Shown here piece after piece: positions 19,862 through 30,000 of a DNA stretch of 64,000 nt. Every line of letters begins with the position of its first letter. The stretch's first letter is position 1. A model generated the notes under the pieces. It made no database searches, was not told the origin of the DNA, and was given only the letters and a program-made list of their open reading frames with translations. This DNA is from Lachnospiraceae bacterium (GTDB taxonomy: Bacteria; Bacillota; Clostridia; Lachnospirales; Lachnospiraceae). The stretch spans positions 39,295 to 103,294 of the forward strand of contig JAQXZD010000120.1 of the NCBI GenBank assembly GCA_029227035.1, given 5' to 3'. Made by a program: the position numbers and the translations under genes.

Positions 19862-21355
19862 TCACTGCACGGACAGATAAGAATACCCCATCAGGCTCTC
19901 ATCCACTTCCCGCGCCACTTCTCTTCCCTCACGGATTGCCCATACTACCAGAGACTGTCCTCTGTGCATGTCACCCGCAGTGAATACATTCTTAATGTTT
20001 GTTGCGTAATGTCCCTCTTCCGTTGCCACATTCGTGCGCTGGTTCAATTCCACACCGAATGCCTTTGCAATATACTCCTCGGTTCCAAGAAAACCTGCAG
20101 CAATCAATACCAGCTCTGCCGGAATCTTGCGCTCGCTTCCCGCAACCTCAACCATATTTCTGCGTCCGGTCTTTTCGTCCACCTTGCTCTCAAGATTGAC
20201 AATGGTAAGTCCGTTTAACTTGCCGCTCTTATCCTTGTGGAACTCCTTTACGGTTGTCTGGTAAATACGAGGATCTGAACCGAAGCAGGCAATCGCTTCT
20301 TCCTGGCCGTAATCGGTCTTAAGCACCTTCGGCCATTCCGGCCATGGATTATCCGCTGTACGCTCTGCCGGAGGACAAGGCATCATCTCAAGCTGAGTCA
20401 CAGACTTTGCGCCCTGACGAATTGCCGTGCCGACACAGTCGTTTCCGGTATCTCCGCCGCCGATAATGACAACGTTCTTGTCCTTTGCGGAAACATATTT
20501 GTTATCCTTCAGACCGGAATCCAGAAGACTCTTTGTGGTGCGTGACAGATAATCCACTGCAAAGTAAATTCCATCTGCATCTCTTCCCGGTGCCTTAATA
20601 TCTCTCGGATTCTTGGCTCCGCAACAGAGAATCACGCGGTCATACTGTTTCATCAGTTCTGCCGCCTTAATGTCTACTCCCACATTGCAGCTTGTGACAA
20701 ACTTAACGCCCTCAGCCTTCATAATCTCGATCTTGCGGTCAATTACCTGCTTTTCCAGCTTCATATTCGGGATTCCGTACATCAGAAGACCACCCACACG
20801 GTCATCTCTCTCATATACCGTCACCTCATGACCTCTCTGATTCAACTGGTCTGCTGCCGCAAGTCCGGAAGGACCGGAACCGATGACTGCCACCTTCTTG
20901 CCTGTTCTCACCTTCGGCACATGTGCTGCTGCGTAACCTTCCTTATAAGCAGTCTCAATCACGCCATGCTCATTGTCGCGGACAGAAACGGGCTCTCCCC
21001 AATGTCCGCAGGTACATGCCTTTTCACACAGTGCCGGACAGACTCTGGAAGTAAATTCCGGGAAATTATTTGTCTTGTGCAGACGGTTGTATGCCTGCTG
21101 CCAGTTTCCGGAATATACCAGATCATTCCACTCCGGTACCAGATTATGAAGCGGACATCCGGAGGTCATTCCCGCAATCGTCATACCGGACTGACAAAAC
21201 GGAACTCCGCAGTCCATACAACGCGCTGCCTGCTCCTGCTGCTTTTCCGGAGAGAGGAATACATGGAACTCATTATAATTCTTAATACGCTCTTTTGGCT
21301 CAACCGAATGTGCCTCGCATCTTTCGTATTCTAAAAATCCTGTTGGCTTACCCAT
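19862..21355 (-). CDS. gltD: Glutamate synthase small subunit
   Basis: MGKPTGFLEYER start, Cys clusters, VAVIGSGPSGLAAADQL, GGGDTGNDCVGTAIRQGA. Confidence 0.95.
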   Translation of the reverse strand: MGKPTGFLEYERCEAHSVEPKERIKNYNEFHVFLSPEKQQEQAARCMDCGVPFCQSGMTIAGMTSGCPLHNLVPEWNDLVYSGNWQQAYNRLHKTNNFPEFTSRVCPALCEKACTCGHWGEPVSVRDNEHGVIETAYKEGYAAAHVPKVRTGKKVAVIGSGPSGLAAADQLNQRGHEVTVYERDDRVGGLLMYGIPNMKLEKQVIDRKIEIMKAEGVKFVTSCNVGVDIKAAELMKQYDRVILCCGAKNPRDIKAPGRDADGIYFAVDYLSRTTKSLLDSGLKDNKYVSAKDKNVVIIGGGDTGNDCVGTAIRQGAKSVTQLEMMPCPPAERTADNPWPEWPKVLKTDYGQEEAIACFGSDPRIYQTTVKEFHKDKSGKLNGLTIVNLESKVDEKTGRRNMVEVAGSERKIPAELVLIAAGFLGTEEYIAKAFGVELNQRTNVATEEGHYATNIKNVFTAGDMHRGQSLVVWAIREGREVAREVDESLMGYSYLSVQ

Positions 21356-21370
21356 TTTGTTCTTCCCTCC

Positions 21371-24300
21371 TTACGCTCTCGTTCCGGCATAAAATGCCTC
21401 GATCTGTGCCTGCTCTGCATTCAGTCCCTTCTCTTCCATCTGGACGATTGCCATCTGCATACGATTATAATCATATGGAATGACTTTTTTGAACTTCGGC
21501 AGATATTCACTGAAATGATCCAAAACAGCTTTTCCCTTTTCCGAATTGGTCAGGGTGACGTGCTCCTTGATCATCTCCTTCAATTCCTGTACATCATATT
21601 TGTTGGTTACTTCCTCGGTAAATACCATGGACTTATTGGTACGCATGTAAAGGTCATTATCTTCATCCAGAACATATGCGATTCCGCCGCTCATACCTGC
21701 TGCGAAGTTCTTTCCGGTTTTTCCGAGAATGACAACGCGACCGCCCGTCATGTATTCACATCCATGGTCACCGACACCCTCTACGACAGCCGTAGCTCCG
21801 GAGTTACGGACACAGAAACGCTCACCTGCAACACCGTTGATAAAGGCTTTTCCGCTTGTTGCTCCGTACAGTGCCACGTTACCGATAATGATATTCTCAT
21901 CCTTCTTGTAAGTAACGCCTGCAGGCGGATATACCACCAGCTTACCACCGGACAGTCCCTTTCCGAAGTAATCGTTGGAATCTCCTACCAGCTCCAGTGT
22001 CAGTCCCTTCGGGATAAAAGCACCGAAACTCTGACCGCCTGCGCCGTTACACTTGACAATGAAAGTATCCTCTTCCAGAGTATCGTCGTATGCCTTTGTA
22101 ATCTCCGAGCCAAAGATGGTTCCCAGCGAACGGTTGATGTTAGTTACCTCGGTATCAATCATACGCTTCTGTTTCTTCTCCAATGCCGGTTTCAACTGCT
22201 TTAAGAGAATCGTCATATCCTTTGACTTATCCAGCTCAAAATCATATACCTGCTTCGGATCAAAAATCACCTTCTGCTTGGTTCCTGCAAACGGATTGTT
22301 CAGGATGTTGCTCAGATCCAGCTTTGCTTCACGCTCTGACAGATCCTCGCGTACCTTAAGCAGATCGCTTCTTCCAACCAGCTCGTCTACCGTGCGGCAG
22401 CCAAGCTTTGCCATATATTCACGCAGCTCTTCTGCGATAAAACGCATAAAGTTCTCCACATATTCCGGCTTTCCGGCAAAACGCTTCCGGAGCTCCGGAT
22501 TCTGTGTTGCAATACCTGCCGGACAGGTATCCAGATTACATACACGCATCATTACGCAGCCCATACATACCAGTGGAGCTGTTGCAAATCCATACTCTTC
22601 GGCACCGAGACATGCTGCAATTGCCACATCTCTTCCGCTCATCAGCTTACCGTCTGTCTCAATGCGCACCTTATTTCTTAATCCGTTCATAATCAGAGTC
22701 TGGTGTGTCTCTGCAAGACCAAGCTCCCACGGAAGTCCCGCATTGTGAATGGAACTGCTCGGTGCGGCACCGGTACCTCCGTCATAACCGGAGATCAGGA
22801 CAACCTGTGCACCTGCCTTTGCAACACCGGCTGCAACGGTTCCCACACCTGCCTCAGAAACCAGCTTCACGGAAATTCTTGCATCCCGGTTGGCATTCTT
22901 TAAGTCAAAAATCAACTGCTCCAGATCCTCGATAGAGTAAATGTCATGGTGCGGTGGCGGTGAAATCAGAGATACACCCGGTGTGGAAAGTCTGGTCTTG
23001 GCAATCCACGGATAAACCTTCTTACCCGGCAGATGTCCTCCTTCACCCGGCTTTGCCCCCTGTGCCATCTTAATCTGAATCTCCTGTGCACTGGTCAGGT
23101 AACGGCTGGTTACACCGAAACGTCCACTCGCAACCTGCTTGATGGCAGAGCAGCGATTCAGTCCGTCCGGTCCGATGGTCAGACGGTCTTTGTCTTCTCC
23201 ACCCTCTCCGGTGTTGGACTTTCCGTGCAGACGGTTCATGGCGATAGCCAGTGTCTCATGCGCTTCCTTGGAGATGGAACCGTATGACATGGCACCTGTC
23301 TTAAATCTGGTGACGATGGAATCCACGCTCTCCACCTCTTCCAGCTTAACACCCTTCTTCGGATAGTTGAAATCCATCAGGCCACGGAGATTGGTGTGCT
23401 TCTGTTCCTCATCCACAAGCGAGGTATACTGCTTGAACATGTTGTAATCTCCCCGCTGGGTAGACTGCTGAAGCAGATGAATCGTTGCCGGATTGTACAG
23501 ATGCGCATCCGCACCGCTTCTCATCTTGTGGCGTCCCTTACTGTCAAGGGTAACATCCGTCTCCAGATCCAGCGGATCATAAGCCGCCGAGTGCAGCGTA
23601 TTAACATCATTCTCAATATCCTTAATGGAAATACCGCCAATTCTGCTGACTGTATTGGTAAAGTATTTGTCAATGACATCCTTATTGATACCGATTGCCT
23701 CAAAAATCTTGGAACCCTGATAAGACTGAATCGTCGAAATTCCCATCTTTGCGGCAATCTTGACAATTCCACTGATGATTGCATGATTGTAATCATCCAC
23801 GGCCGCATAATAATCCTTGTCCAGCATGTGCTCATCAATCAACTGCTTTACCGTATCCAGTGCAAGATAAGGATTGATTGCACTGGCACCGAAACCAAGC
23901 AGGGTTGCAAAATGATGCACTTCACGCGGTTCTCCTGATTCCAGAATCACAGACAGAGAGGTACGCTTCTTGGTCTTAACCAGATACTGCTGCAGCGCAG
24001 ATACTGCCAGAAGCGACGGAATGGCAACATGGTTGTCATCCACTCCCCTGTCGGAGAGAATCAGAATATTGGCACCGTCACGGTAAGCTCTGTCAGCCTC
24101 AATGAAAAGACGATCCACGGCCTTTTCCAGACTGGTATTCTTATAATAGGTAATCGGAATGGTTACAACCTTAAATCCCTCCACCTTCATGTTGCGGATT
24201 TTCATCAGATCCGTATTGGTAAGAATCGGGTTGTTGATGCGAAGAACCTTACAGTTCTCCGGCTTTTCCTCCAGAAGGTTTCCTGCGGATCCGATATATA

Positions 24301-25924
24301 CGGTTGTGGAAGTAACAATCTCCTCACGAATGGAATCGATTGGCGGATTCGTTACCTGTGCGAACAACTGCTTAAAGTAATTAAACAGCGGCTCCCGGTT
24401 ACCGGATAAAGCTGCCAGCGGTGTATCCGTACCCATCGCTGACGTACCCTCGATTCCGTTCTTTGCCATCGGAAGAATGGTATCCTTCAATGACTCATAA
24501 GTATATCCGAATGCTCTCTGCATTCTCTGGCGCTCTTCCTTGGTGTACTCCGGTACACGCTCGTTCGGAATCTTCAGATCCTGAAGCATCACGATATTGC
24601 GGTCAAGCCACTCACCATACGGCTGCTGCTCTGCATATCTTTCCTTCAGTTCATCATCCCCAATCACGCGTCCCTGAACCGTATCCACCAGAAGCATCTT
24701 GCCCGGACGCAGACGATCCTTTTTCACAATCTTTGTCGGATCAATATCCAACACTCCCACCTCGGAAGACAGAATCAGATAATCATCGTCGGTGATATAG
24801 TAACGGGATGGACGCAGTCCGTTACGGTCGAGAACCGCACCCATCATATCTCCGTCTGAGAAAAGAATGGACGCCGGTCCGTCCCAAGGCTCCATCATCG
24901 TTGCGTAGTACTGATAAAAATCCTTCTTCTTCTGCGTCATAACCGAATTGTTTGCCCACGGTTCCGGAATCATAATCATCACGGCAAGAGGAAGCTCCAT
25001 ACCACTCATAACGAGAAACTCCAGTGTGTTATCCAGCATTGCCGAATCCGATCCTTCCGTATTGACAACCGGAAGCACCTTCTGGAACTCTCCGCGCAGC
25101 TTTCCGGATGCCATGGTCTCCTCACGGGCAAGCATCTTGTCCGCATTACCGCGGATGGTATTAATCTCTCCGTTATGTACAATAAAACGGTTCGGATGCG
25201 CACGTTCCCAGCTCGGATTTGTGTTTGTGGAGAATCTGGAATGCACGGTGGCAATGGCAGATTCATAATCCGGATCCTGCAGATCTGAGAAAAACTGTCT
25301 GAGCTGTTCTACCAGAAACATTCCCTTGTATACGATGGTTCTGCTGGACAGTGAAGCCACATAGCTGTCATCATTGGACTGCTCAAACACACGGCGTGCC
25401 ACATACAGCTTCCGGTCAAAATCCAGTCCTTTCTCCACGTCTTCCGGTCTCTTGATAAAAGCCTGCATGATACAAGGCATGCAGCTTCTCGCCTTGTCGG
25501 AAAGCTTGTCCGGATGAATCGGAACCTCTCTCCATCCGAGGAATTCCATTCCCTCCTTCTCGACAATGACCTCAAACATTTTCTTTGCCTGATTCTTCTT
25601 CAGCTCGTCCTGTGGGAAGAAGAACATACCGATACCGTAATCTCTCTCCTCTCCGAGTTCGATTCCAAGAGGTTTTACCGCCTTCTTGAAAAACTTATGG
25701 GAAATCTGCAGAAGAATACCGACTCCGTCACCGGTCTTACCGTCAGCATCCTTTCCGGCTCTATGCTTTAAATTCTCAACAATCTTCAAGGCATTCTCGA
25801 CTGTCTCATGTGTCTTGATACCCTTAATGTTCACAACAGCTCCGATTCCGCAGTTATCATGCTCAAAACGCGGATCATATAATCCTGTCGGTACTGCTGT
25901 ACTTTCGTTCCACTGTTCTTTCAT
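21371..25924 (-). CDS. gltB: Glutamate synthase large subunit
   Basis: YDPRFEHDNCGIGAVVNIKG, FMN/3Fe-4S domain (CPAGIATQNPELRKRF), GXGXG domain; internal start MKEQWNESTAVP at 25924 preferred over the track start 25978. Confidence 0.96.
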   Translation of the reverse strand: MKEQWNESTAVPTGLYDPRFEHDNCGIGAVVNIKGIKTHETVENALKIVENLKHRAGKDADGKTGDGVGILLQISHKFFKKAVKPLGIELGEERDYGIGMFFFPQDELKKNQAKKMFEVIVEKEGMEFLGWREVPIHPDKLSDKARSCMPCIMQAFIKRPEDVEKGLDFDRKLYVARRVFEQSNDDSYVASLSSRTIVYKGMFLVEQLRQFFSDLQDPDYESAIATVHSRFSTNTNPSWERAHPNRFIVHNGEINTIRGNADKMLAREETMASGKLRGEFQKVLPVVNTEGSDSAMLDNTLEFLVMSGMELPLAVMIMIPEPWANNSVMTQKKKDFYQYYATMMEPWDGPASILFSDGDMMGAVLDRNGLRPSRYYITDDDYLILSSEVGVLDIDPTKIVKKDRLRPGKMLLVDTVQGRVIGDDELKERYAEQQPYGEWLDRNIVMLQDLKIPNERVPEYTKEERQRMQRAFGYTYESLKDTILPMAKNGIEGTSAMGTDTPLAALSGNREPLFNYFKQLFAQVTNPPIDSIREEIVTSTTVYIGSAGNLLEEKPENCKVLRINNPILTNTDLMKIRNMKVEGFKVVTIPITYYKNTSLEKAVDRLFIEADRAYRDGANILILSDRGVDDNHVAIPSLLAVSALQQYLVKTKKRTSLSVILESGEPREVHHFATLLGFGASAINPYLALDTVKQLIDEHMLDKDYYAAVDDYNHAIISGIVKIAAKMGISTIQSYQGSKIFEAIGINKDVIDKYFTNTVSRIGGISIKDIENDVNTLHSAAYDPLDLETDVTLDSKGRHKMRSGADAHLYNPATIHLLQQSTQRGDYNMFKQYTSLVDEEQKHTNLRGLMDFNYPKKGVKLEEVESVDSIVTRFKTGAMSYGSISKEAHETLAIAMNRLHGKSNTGEGGEDKDRLTIGPDGLNRCSAIKQVASGRFGVTSRYLTSAQEIQIKMAQGAKPGEGGHLPGKKVYPWIAKTRLSTPGVSLISPPPHHDIYSIEDLEQLIFDLKNANRDARISVKLVSEAGVGTVAAGVAKAGAQVVLISGYDGGTGAAPSSSIHNAGLPWELGLAETHQTLIMNGLRNKVRIETDGKLMSGRDVAIAACLGAEEYGFATAPLVCMGCVMMRVCNLDTCPAGIATQNPELRKRFAGKPEYVENFMRFIAEELREYMAKLGCRTVDELVGRSDLLKVREDLSEREAKLDLSNILNNPFAGTKQKVIFDPKQVYDFELDKSKDMTILLKQLKPALEKKQKRMIDTEVTNINRSLGTIFGSEITKAYDDTLEEDTFIVKCNGAGGQSFGAFIPKGLTLELVGDSNDYFGKGLSGGKLVVYPPAGVTYKKDENIIIGNVALYGATSGKAFINGVAGERFCVRNSGATAVVEGVGDHGCEYMTGGRVVILGKTGKNFAAGMSGGIAYVLDEDNDLYMRTNKSMVFTEEVTNKYDVQELKEMIKEHVTLTNSEKGKAVLDHFSEYLPKFKKVIPYDYNRMQMAIVQMEEKGLNAEQAQIEAFYAGTRA

Positions 25925-26150
25925 AAAGATGATCCTTTCTTGAATACTTTTTATAACTATACACTTCCTCTTCCCCATATTCGCATTTCCGCACTCGCTT
26001 ACGAGTGCTTTCCCGTCCTTTTAGGACTAAAAATGCTCATATTGGGGCGGTGACTCTATTCGAGCCACCTTCCGAATAAGATAATCAGCTTCTTAACATG
26101 CAAGCATGACGAATCTGCCTATCTTATTCTAAAGGAGTTTTGAATAGTTA
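25925..26150 (-). ncRNA. Highly structured gltB 5' leader (candidate cis-regulatory RNA)
   Basis: Nested stems: 26120-26129/26074-26083 (10 bp perfect), 26049-26056/26062-26069, and a three-way module 25973-26047 with inner hairpins 25991-26008 and 26015-26027. Confidence 0.6.
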
Positions 26151-26303
26151 CCTTTGTTTAAATTTTACTCCTTTTTGCGTACTCTTGTAAACAACAAATT
26201 TTTGTAAATTGTCAGATAATCAGACAATTCAATGTGTTTTCTTCATTTGAGTTATCATCTATCGCTGTTTTTTGTCTTTCCTGCTATTTTACGCACAATA
26301 ATA

Positions 26304-26344
26304 GGCGGTGATGAAACAAAAATATTTTTTATTTCATCACCGCC
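26304..26344. terminator. Perfect 13-bp inverted repeat between the GGDEF/EAL gene and gltB
   Basis: GGCGGTGATGAAA-caaaaatattttttа-like AT loop-TTTCATCACCGCC; T-tract weak, so terminator function is uncertain. Confidence 0.5.
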
Positions 26345-26369
26345 AACACCCGTTTCTGCGAAATTTTTT

Positions 26370-28430
26370 CTATTTTTCAAACAATTTGGTCCGTTCCCTA
26401 TCTGTCCATTCCACAAACCTGAGCGAATGACCGCCCCAATCCAGATTTTTGACTTCTGCCAGATATCTGTGCCCCTGACAATCAATCAGATAGCCCCGGA
26501 TTTCCTCTGTCTCCTGTATCTTCCGGTATTTACAGCCCTCACAGATCTTGTCCCTTCCAAGCATCTGATAACAGGTCTTACCGATATAATCTTCCTTGGC
26601 ACCCAGAAGCTTTTGCGCCGCACGGTTCATATAACACAGACAGTTTGTCTCCTCGTCCAGAATCGAAACCGCTTCACTCATGGAATCCAGAACCTGTTTA
26701 TAATCAATGATACTTCCCTGCGAGGCTCCGACATTCAGCTCATGATTATCAACCTTCCACTTTTCTTCCTCATTGTGGCTCAGCAGATAACGGTTCGTAA
26801 ACTCCCCGGACTCCAGCGGTCTGCTGAAATAGAAGCCCTGTATCTCTTCCGGTTCCAGATCCGACAGTGTCCGCAGCTCCTCGTAAGTCTCCACGCCCTC
26901 ACACACCACACGGATTTTGCTGCTCTTTGCCAGTTCCAGAATATTGGACAAGAGCTTGTAATTATAAGTACTCAGATGAATATTGTTAACGAAGCAACGG
27001 TCGATTTTAATCTCATCCACCGACAGGCTTTTCAGATAACCCAGGCTGGAATACCCTGTTCCGAAATCGTCCATGGATATCTGTATCCCCCGCTTCCCAA
27101 GTATATCAAAAAGCTGATTGTACCGCGGATAATCCTGAAGCTGCATACTCTCCGTCACTTCCAGTATAATCGCACTTCCCGGTAGATTTTCCTGCTCCAG
27201 CAGTCCAAAGATGAACTGAATCAAATCATTCTGCTCCAGCTGTACATAGGAGAGGTTGATACTCATGCGAAACTGCGGATTGTGTTGTCTCCAGAGCGCA
27301 CACTGATGGATTGCATGTTCCAGAATCCACTTGCCCACCGGGACAATCATTCCGCTCTTCTCCAGAATCGGCACAAACTGCTCCGGAGATACCACGCCCC
27401 GGATGGCGGACTGAAACCGCAGAAGTGCCTCCGCTCCAACCACCTCATAGCCATTCAGCGATACCTGCGGCTGATAGACCAGATAAAAGCCCTTGCAACG
27501 GTTATTGACGCTCTTGTTCAGCTCCTCAATCAGGTCAATCTCCGACAATTTCTTCTCATAGTCCTCCTCAGAGAAAAACACAAGCTGATTTCTTCCGTTC
27601 TGCTTTGCCCGATCCAGAGAACGCTCCGCGTAATTGTACAAGGCATTCACATCTTTGCTGTTCCTTACCGGATAGCGCACCGCCCCCGCAGAAACCGAAC
27701 AGTTCTCCGTCATTCCGTTTTTAATCTGCTCGTAAGTCTCCTTTGCCCGGTTCTCATCATAACCGACAAAATTAACGGCAAAGCGGTCACTGTCCAGACG
27801 ATATACCTGAAACTCCTTGTCCACCCATTTCTCCAGATAAGATGCCAGCCGTTTCAGAAGATAATCACCGAACTCTCTTCCGTACTTGGCATTGATACTC
27901 TTAAAACGATCCACGCCAAATACCATAAGCACACCGCTTTTCTTTGCACTGACAGCCTTCTTCAGATTCCGGTACATCTCTTCCTCCATAAACAGGCAGG
28001 TCAGAGAATCCACCTTGCCAAGAAGTGCCGTGTCAGAGATTCGCCCAAGCATAATAATCGGTTCGCCCTCTTCGTTCTCCAGCACCTTTCCCCGGCAACT
28101 GATCCAGACAAGATTTCCGTTCTTCTCCCGAAGCCGGTACACCAGATTGTGCTTGTGGGACTTTTTCTCCTGAATCTTTCGGATATCCTTCTTCCACTGC
28201 ACCACATCACGCTCGTAAATAATCCTGCTCCACGCTTCCACGCAGCAGGTATTCTCCTTCGAAAGCGAAATGTTATAACGGCTGCTGATGGCCGAATTGG
28301 CAAAATACATCTTCTCTTCCGTCAGGTCTGCCATATACAGATAGTCATCCGTAGTCTCGCTCAGCAATCTGAGGGTTTGCAGATGCTCCCGAATCTCTTC
28401 ATTCTGTATTGTATCCGTTGTCATTCCCAT
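26370..28430 (-). CDS. PAS/GGDEF/EAL/PAS signalling protein (probable c-di-GMP phosphodiesterase)
   Basis: Degenerate GGDEF (RLDSDRF), intact EAL (EALLRF, DDFGTGYSSLGYLKSL), C-terminal PAS with CEGC motif. Confidence 0.88.
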   Translation of the reverse strand: MGMTTDTIQNEEIREHLQTLRLLSETTDDYLYMADLTEEKMYFANSAISSRYNISLSKENTCCVEAWSRIIYERDVVQWKKDIRKIQEKKSHKHNLVYRLREKNGNLVWISCRGKVLENEEGEPIIMLGRISDTALLGKVDSLTCLFMEEEMYRNLKKAVSAKKSGVLMVFGVDRFKSINAKYGREFGDYLLKRLASYLEKWVDKEFQVYRLDSDRFAVNFVGYDENRAKETYEQIKNGMTENCSVSAGAVRYPVRNSKDVNALYNYAERSLDRAKQNGRNQLVFFSEEDYEKKLSEIDLIEELNKSVNNRCKGFYLVYQPQVSLNGYEVVGAEALLRFQSAIRGVVSPEQFVPILEKSGMIVPVGKWILEHAIHQCALWRQHNPQFRMSINLSYVQLEQNDLIQFIFGLLEQENLPGSAIILEVTESMQLQDYPRYNQLFDILGKRGIQISMDDFGTGYSSLGYLKSLSVDEIKIDRCFVNNIHLSTYNYKLLSNILELAKSSKIRVVCEGVETYEELRTLSDLEPEEIQGFYFSRPLESGEFTNRYLLSHNEEEKWKVDNHELNVGASQGSIIDYKQVLDSMSEAVSILDEETNCLCYMNRAAQKLLGAKEDYIGKTCYQMLGRDKICEGCKYRKIQETEEIRGYLIDCQGHRYLAEVKNLDWGGHSLRFVEWTDRERTKLFEK

Positions 28431-28565
28431 TTTCCTATCATTCTTAAATCCTTGGTATGTTTACGCATTTTCCACATAACTTTACTATGATTTTACTATT
28501 TTTGCATATGATATACAAGTATTTTCCAATAATTTAAGAAAAATTGGTAATTTTGTCGACAAATC

Positions 28566-29342
28566 TCAACTTTCTTCTTTCGCCAGATATCGCCACAAAA
28601 GAACCGTCCCCACCGCTAGAAGGGCTATGGAAATTCCCCAGGAAAATGCATCTTTCTGCACGGTGTTCTCAAGGATTCCCGTCTCCGTGCGAAGCACCGC
28701 AATCAGATTCGCCGTCATATGACCGATAACCGCCGGATACACCTTGTTCACTTTATCCATCAAAAGTGCCAGAACCATTCCCAGAAGCAGCGCATATATA
28801 AACTGCACAATATTAAAATGAATAGCGGCAAAAATCAGGGACGACAAAACCACAGCCGGAAGCTTTGGCATCATTCCTCTCAGCCGTCCAAAGATAATTC
28901 CGCGAAATACCAGTTCCTCCAGAATCGGCGTAAACACCGCAGAGCTGATTAACTCCAATGCCAGGGTACTGCCGTAAAAGCCCGCATTTGCCTCCCGGTA
29001 CCCCTCGGAGATCTCCACCAGAGGCGTCATGGAAATGATATTATTGAGCGCAATGCTAAAACATAAGACCATGCCAACAACCAGAAGGATCTGCGCAGCT
29101 TTCTTCCCGGAAAACTGCGGCTTCGTATTCGCAATCCCCCTGAGCGCCTGATCCTGCCTGTAAAACGGCAGCATAAACGGCAGCGTCACCAGCGTCGAAA
29201 TCAACTGACACAGGACATAATGCTCCTTACCGCTTCCAAACACCCACTGCGCCAGTACCATAGTCACAAGCATTACCGCATAATAAAACAAAAACGGATA
29301 TACAATACTCCATACCTTTACGGCAGGACTCTGCTGATTCAT
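28566..29342 (-). CDS. CPBP family intramembrane (Abi/Rce1-type) protease
   Basis: EELVFRGIIFGRLR and AIHFN motifs, multiple TM. Confidence 0.88.
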   Translation of the reverse strand: MNQQSPAVKVWSIVYPFLFYYAVMLVTMVLAQWVFGSGKEHYVLCQLISTLVTLPFMLPFYRQDQALRGIANTKPQFSGKKAAQILLVVGMVLCFSIALNNIISMTPLVEISEGYREANAGFYGSTLALELISSAVFTPILEELVFRGIIFGRLRGMMPKLPAVVLSSLIFAAIHFNIVQFIYALLLGMVLALLMDKVNKVYPAVIGHMTANLIAVLRTETGILENTVQKDAFSWGISIALLAVGTVLLWRYLAKEES

Positions 29343-29349
29343 ACCACAA

Positions 29350-30000
29350 TCACCCTTTCCGAATCAGTTCCGGGAGTTCTCTCATATCATCACAGATGCC
29401 TGCAATCCCGGCTTCCTTCATCTCTTCCAGATCTCCAAAACCATAGGTCACAGCGATACAGCGGACGCCCACCTGCCGGGCTCCCTCCACATCAAAAATG
29501 GTATCGCCGATCAGACAGGTTTCCTCCTTGGGAACGTCTTGCCAGCGCCGAAACACCTCATTCAAAACCTCTTCCTTGGTATCCCTGGTTCCGTCAACGG
29601 CAGCTCCCGCCACATTGTCAAACAATTCCAGAATTCCGAAATGCTCCAGAATCCGTTTGCAGGCGTCCTCCGGCTTGGAGGATGCCATGCCGATCCGATA
29701 CCCTTCTTCCTTCAGGGTTTTGATGCACTCTTCCACACCCGGATACAGGCTGCATTCATAAATTCCCGTCTTATTGTAACGCCCTCTGTATACCTGCACC
29801 GCCTCATATGCCTGTTCCTCCGAAAAATCATAATATTTCCGGAAACTTCCCGCAAGCGGCGGTCCGATAAACTTATGCAGCTTTTCCATATCGGTTTCCA
29901 CAATGCCAAAATGCTCCAGCGTATGAAGAATGGACTTGATAATTCCCTCCGAGGAATCAATCAGCGTTCCGTCCAGATCAAAAAGTACTGCTTTTATCAC
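29350..30000 (-). CDS. HAD family hydrolase (phosphoglycolate phosphatase-like)
   Basis: IKAVLFDLDGTLIDSSEGI, GMASSKPE, IGDTIFDVEGARQVG. Confidence 0.88.
   Translation of the reverse strand: MIKAVLFDLDGTLIDSSEGIIKSILHTLEHFGIVETDMEKLHKFIGPPLAGSFRKYYDFSEEQAYEAVQVYRGRYNKTGIYECSLYPGVEECIKTLKEEGYRIGMASSKPEDACKRILEHFGILELFDNVAGAAVDGTRDTKEEVLNEVFRRWQDVPKEETCLIGDTIFDVEGARQVGVRCIAVTYGFGDLEEMKEAGIAGICDDMRELPELIRKG

Noticed and set aside
25925-26150. gltB leader as a ykkC-type (ppGpp/PRPP/guanidine) riboswitch
   Set aside because: Conserved ykkC motifs (such as the GGUCCGAGAG-type and CACGG segments) were not found; left as an unassigned structured leader
27282-28490. 402-aa plus-strand ORF
   Set aside because: Antisense to the GGDEF/EAL gene; no recognisable family
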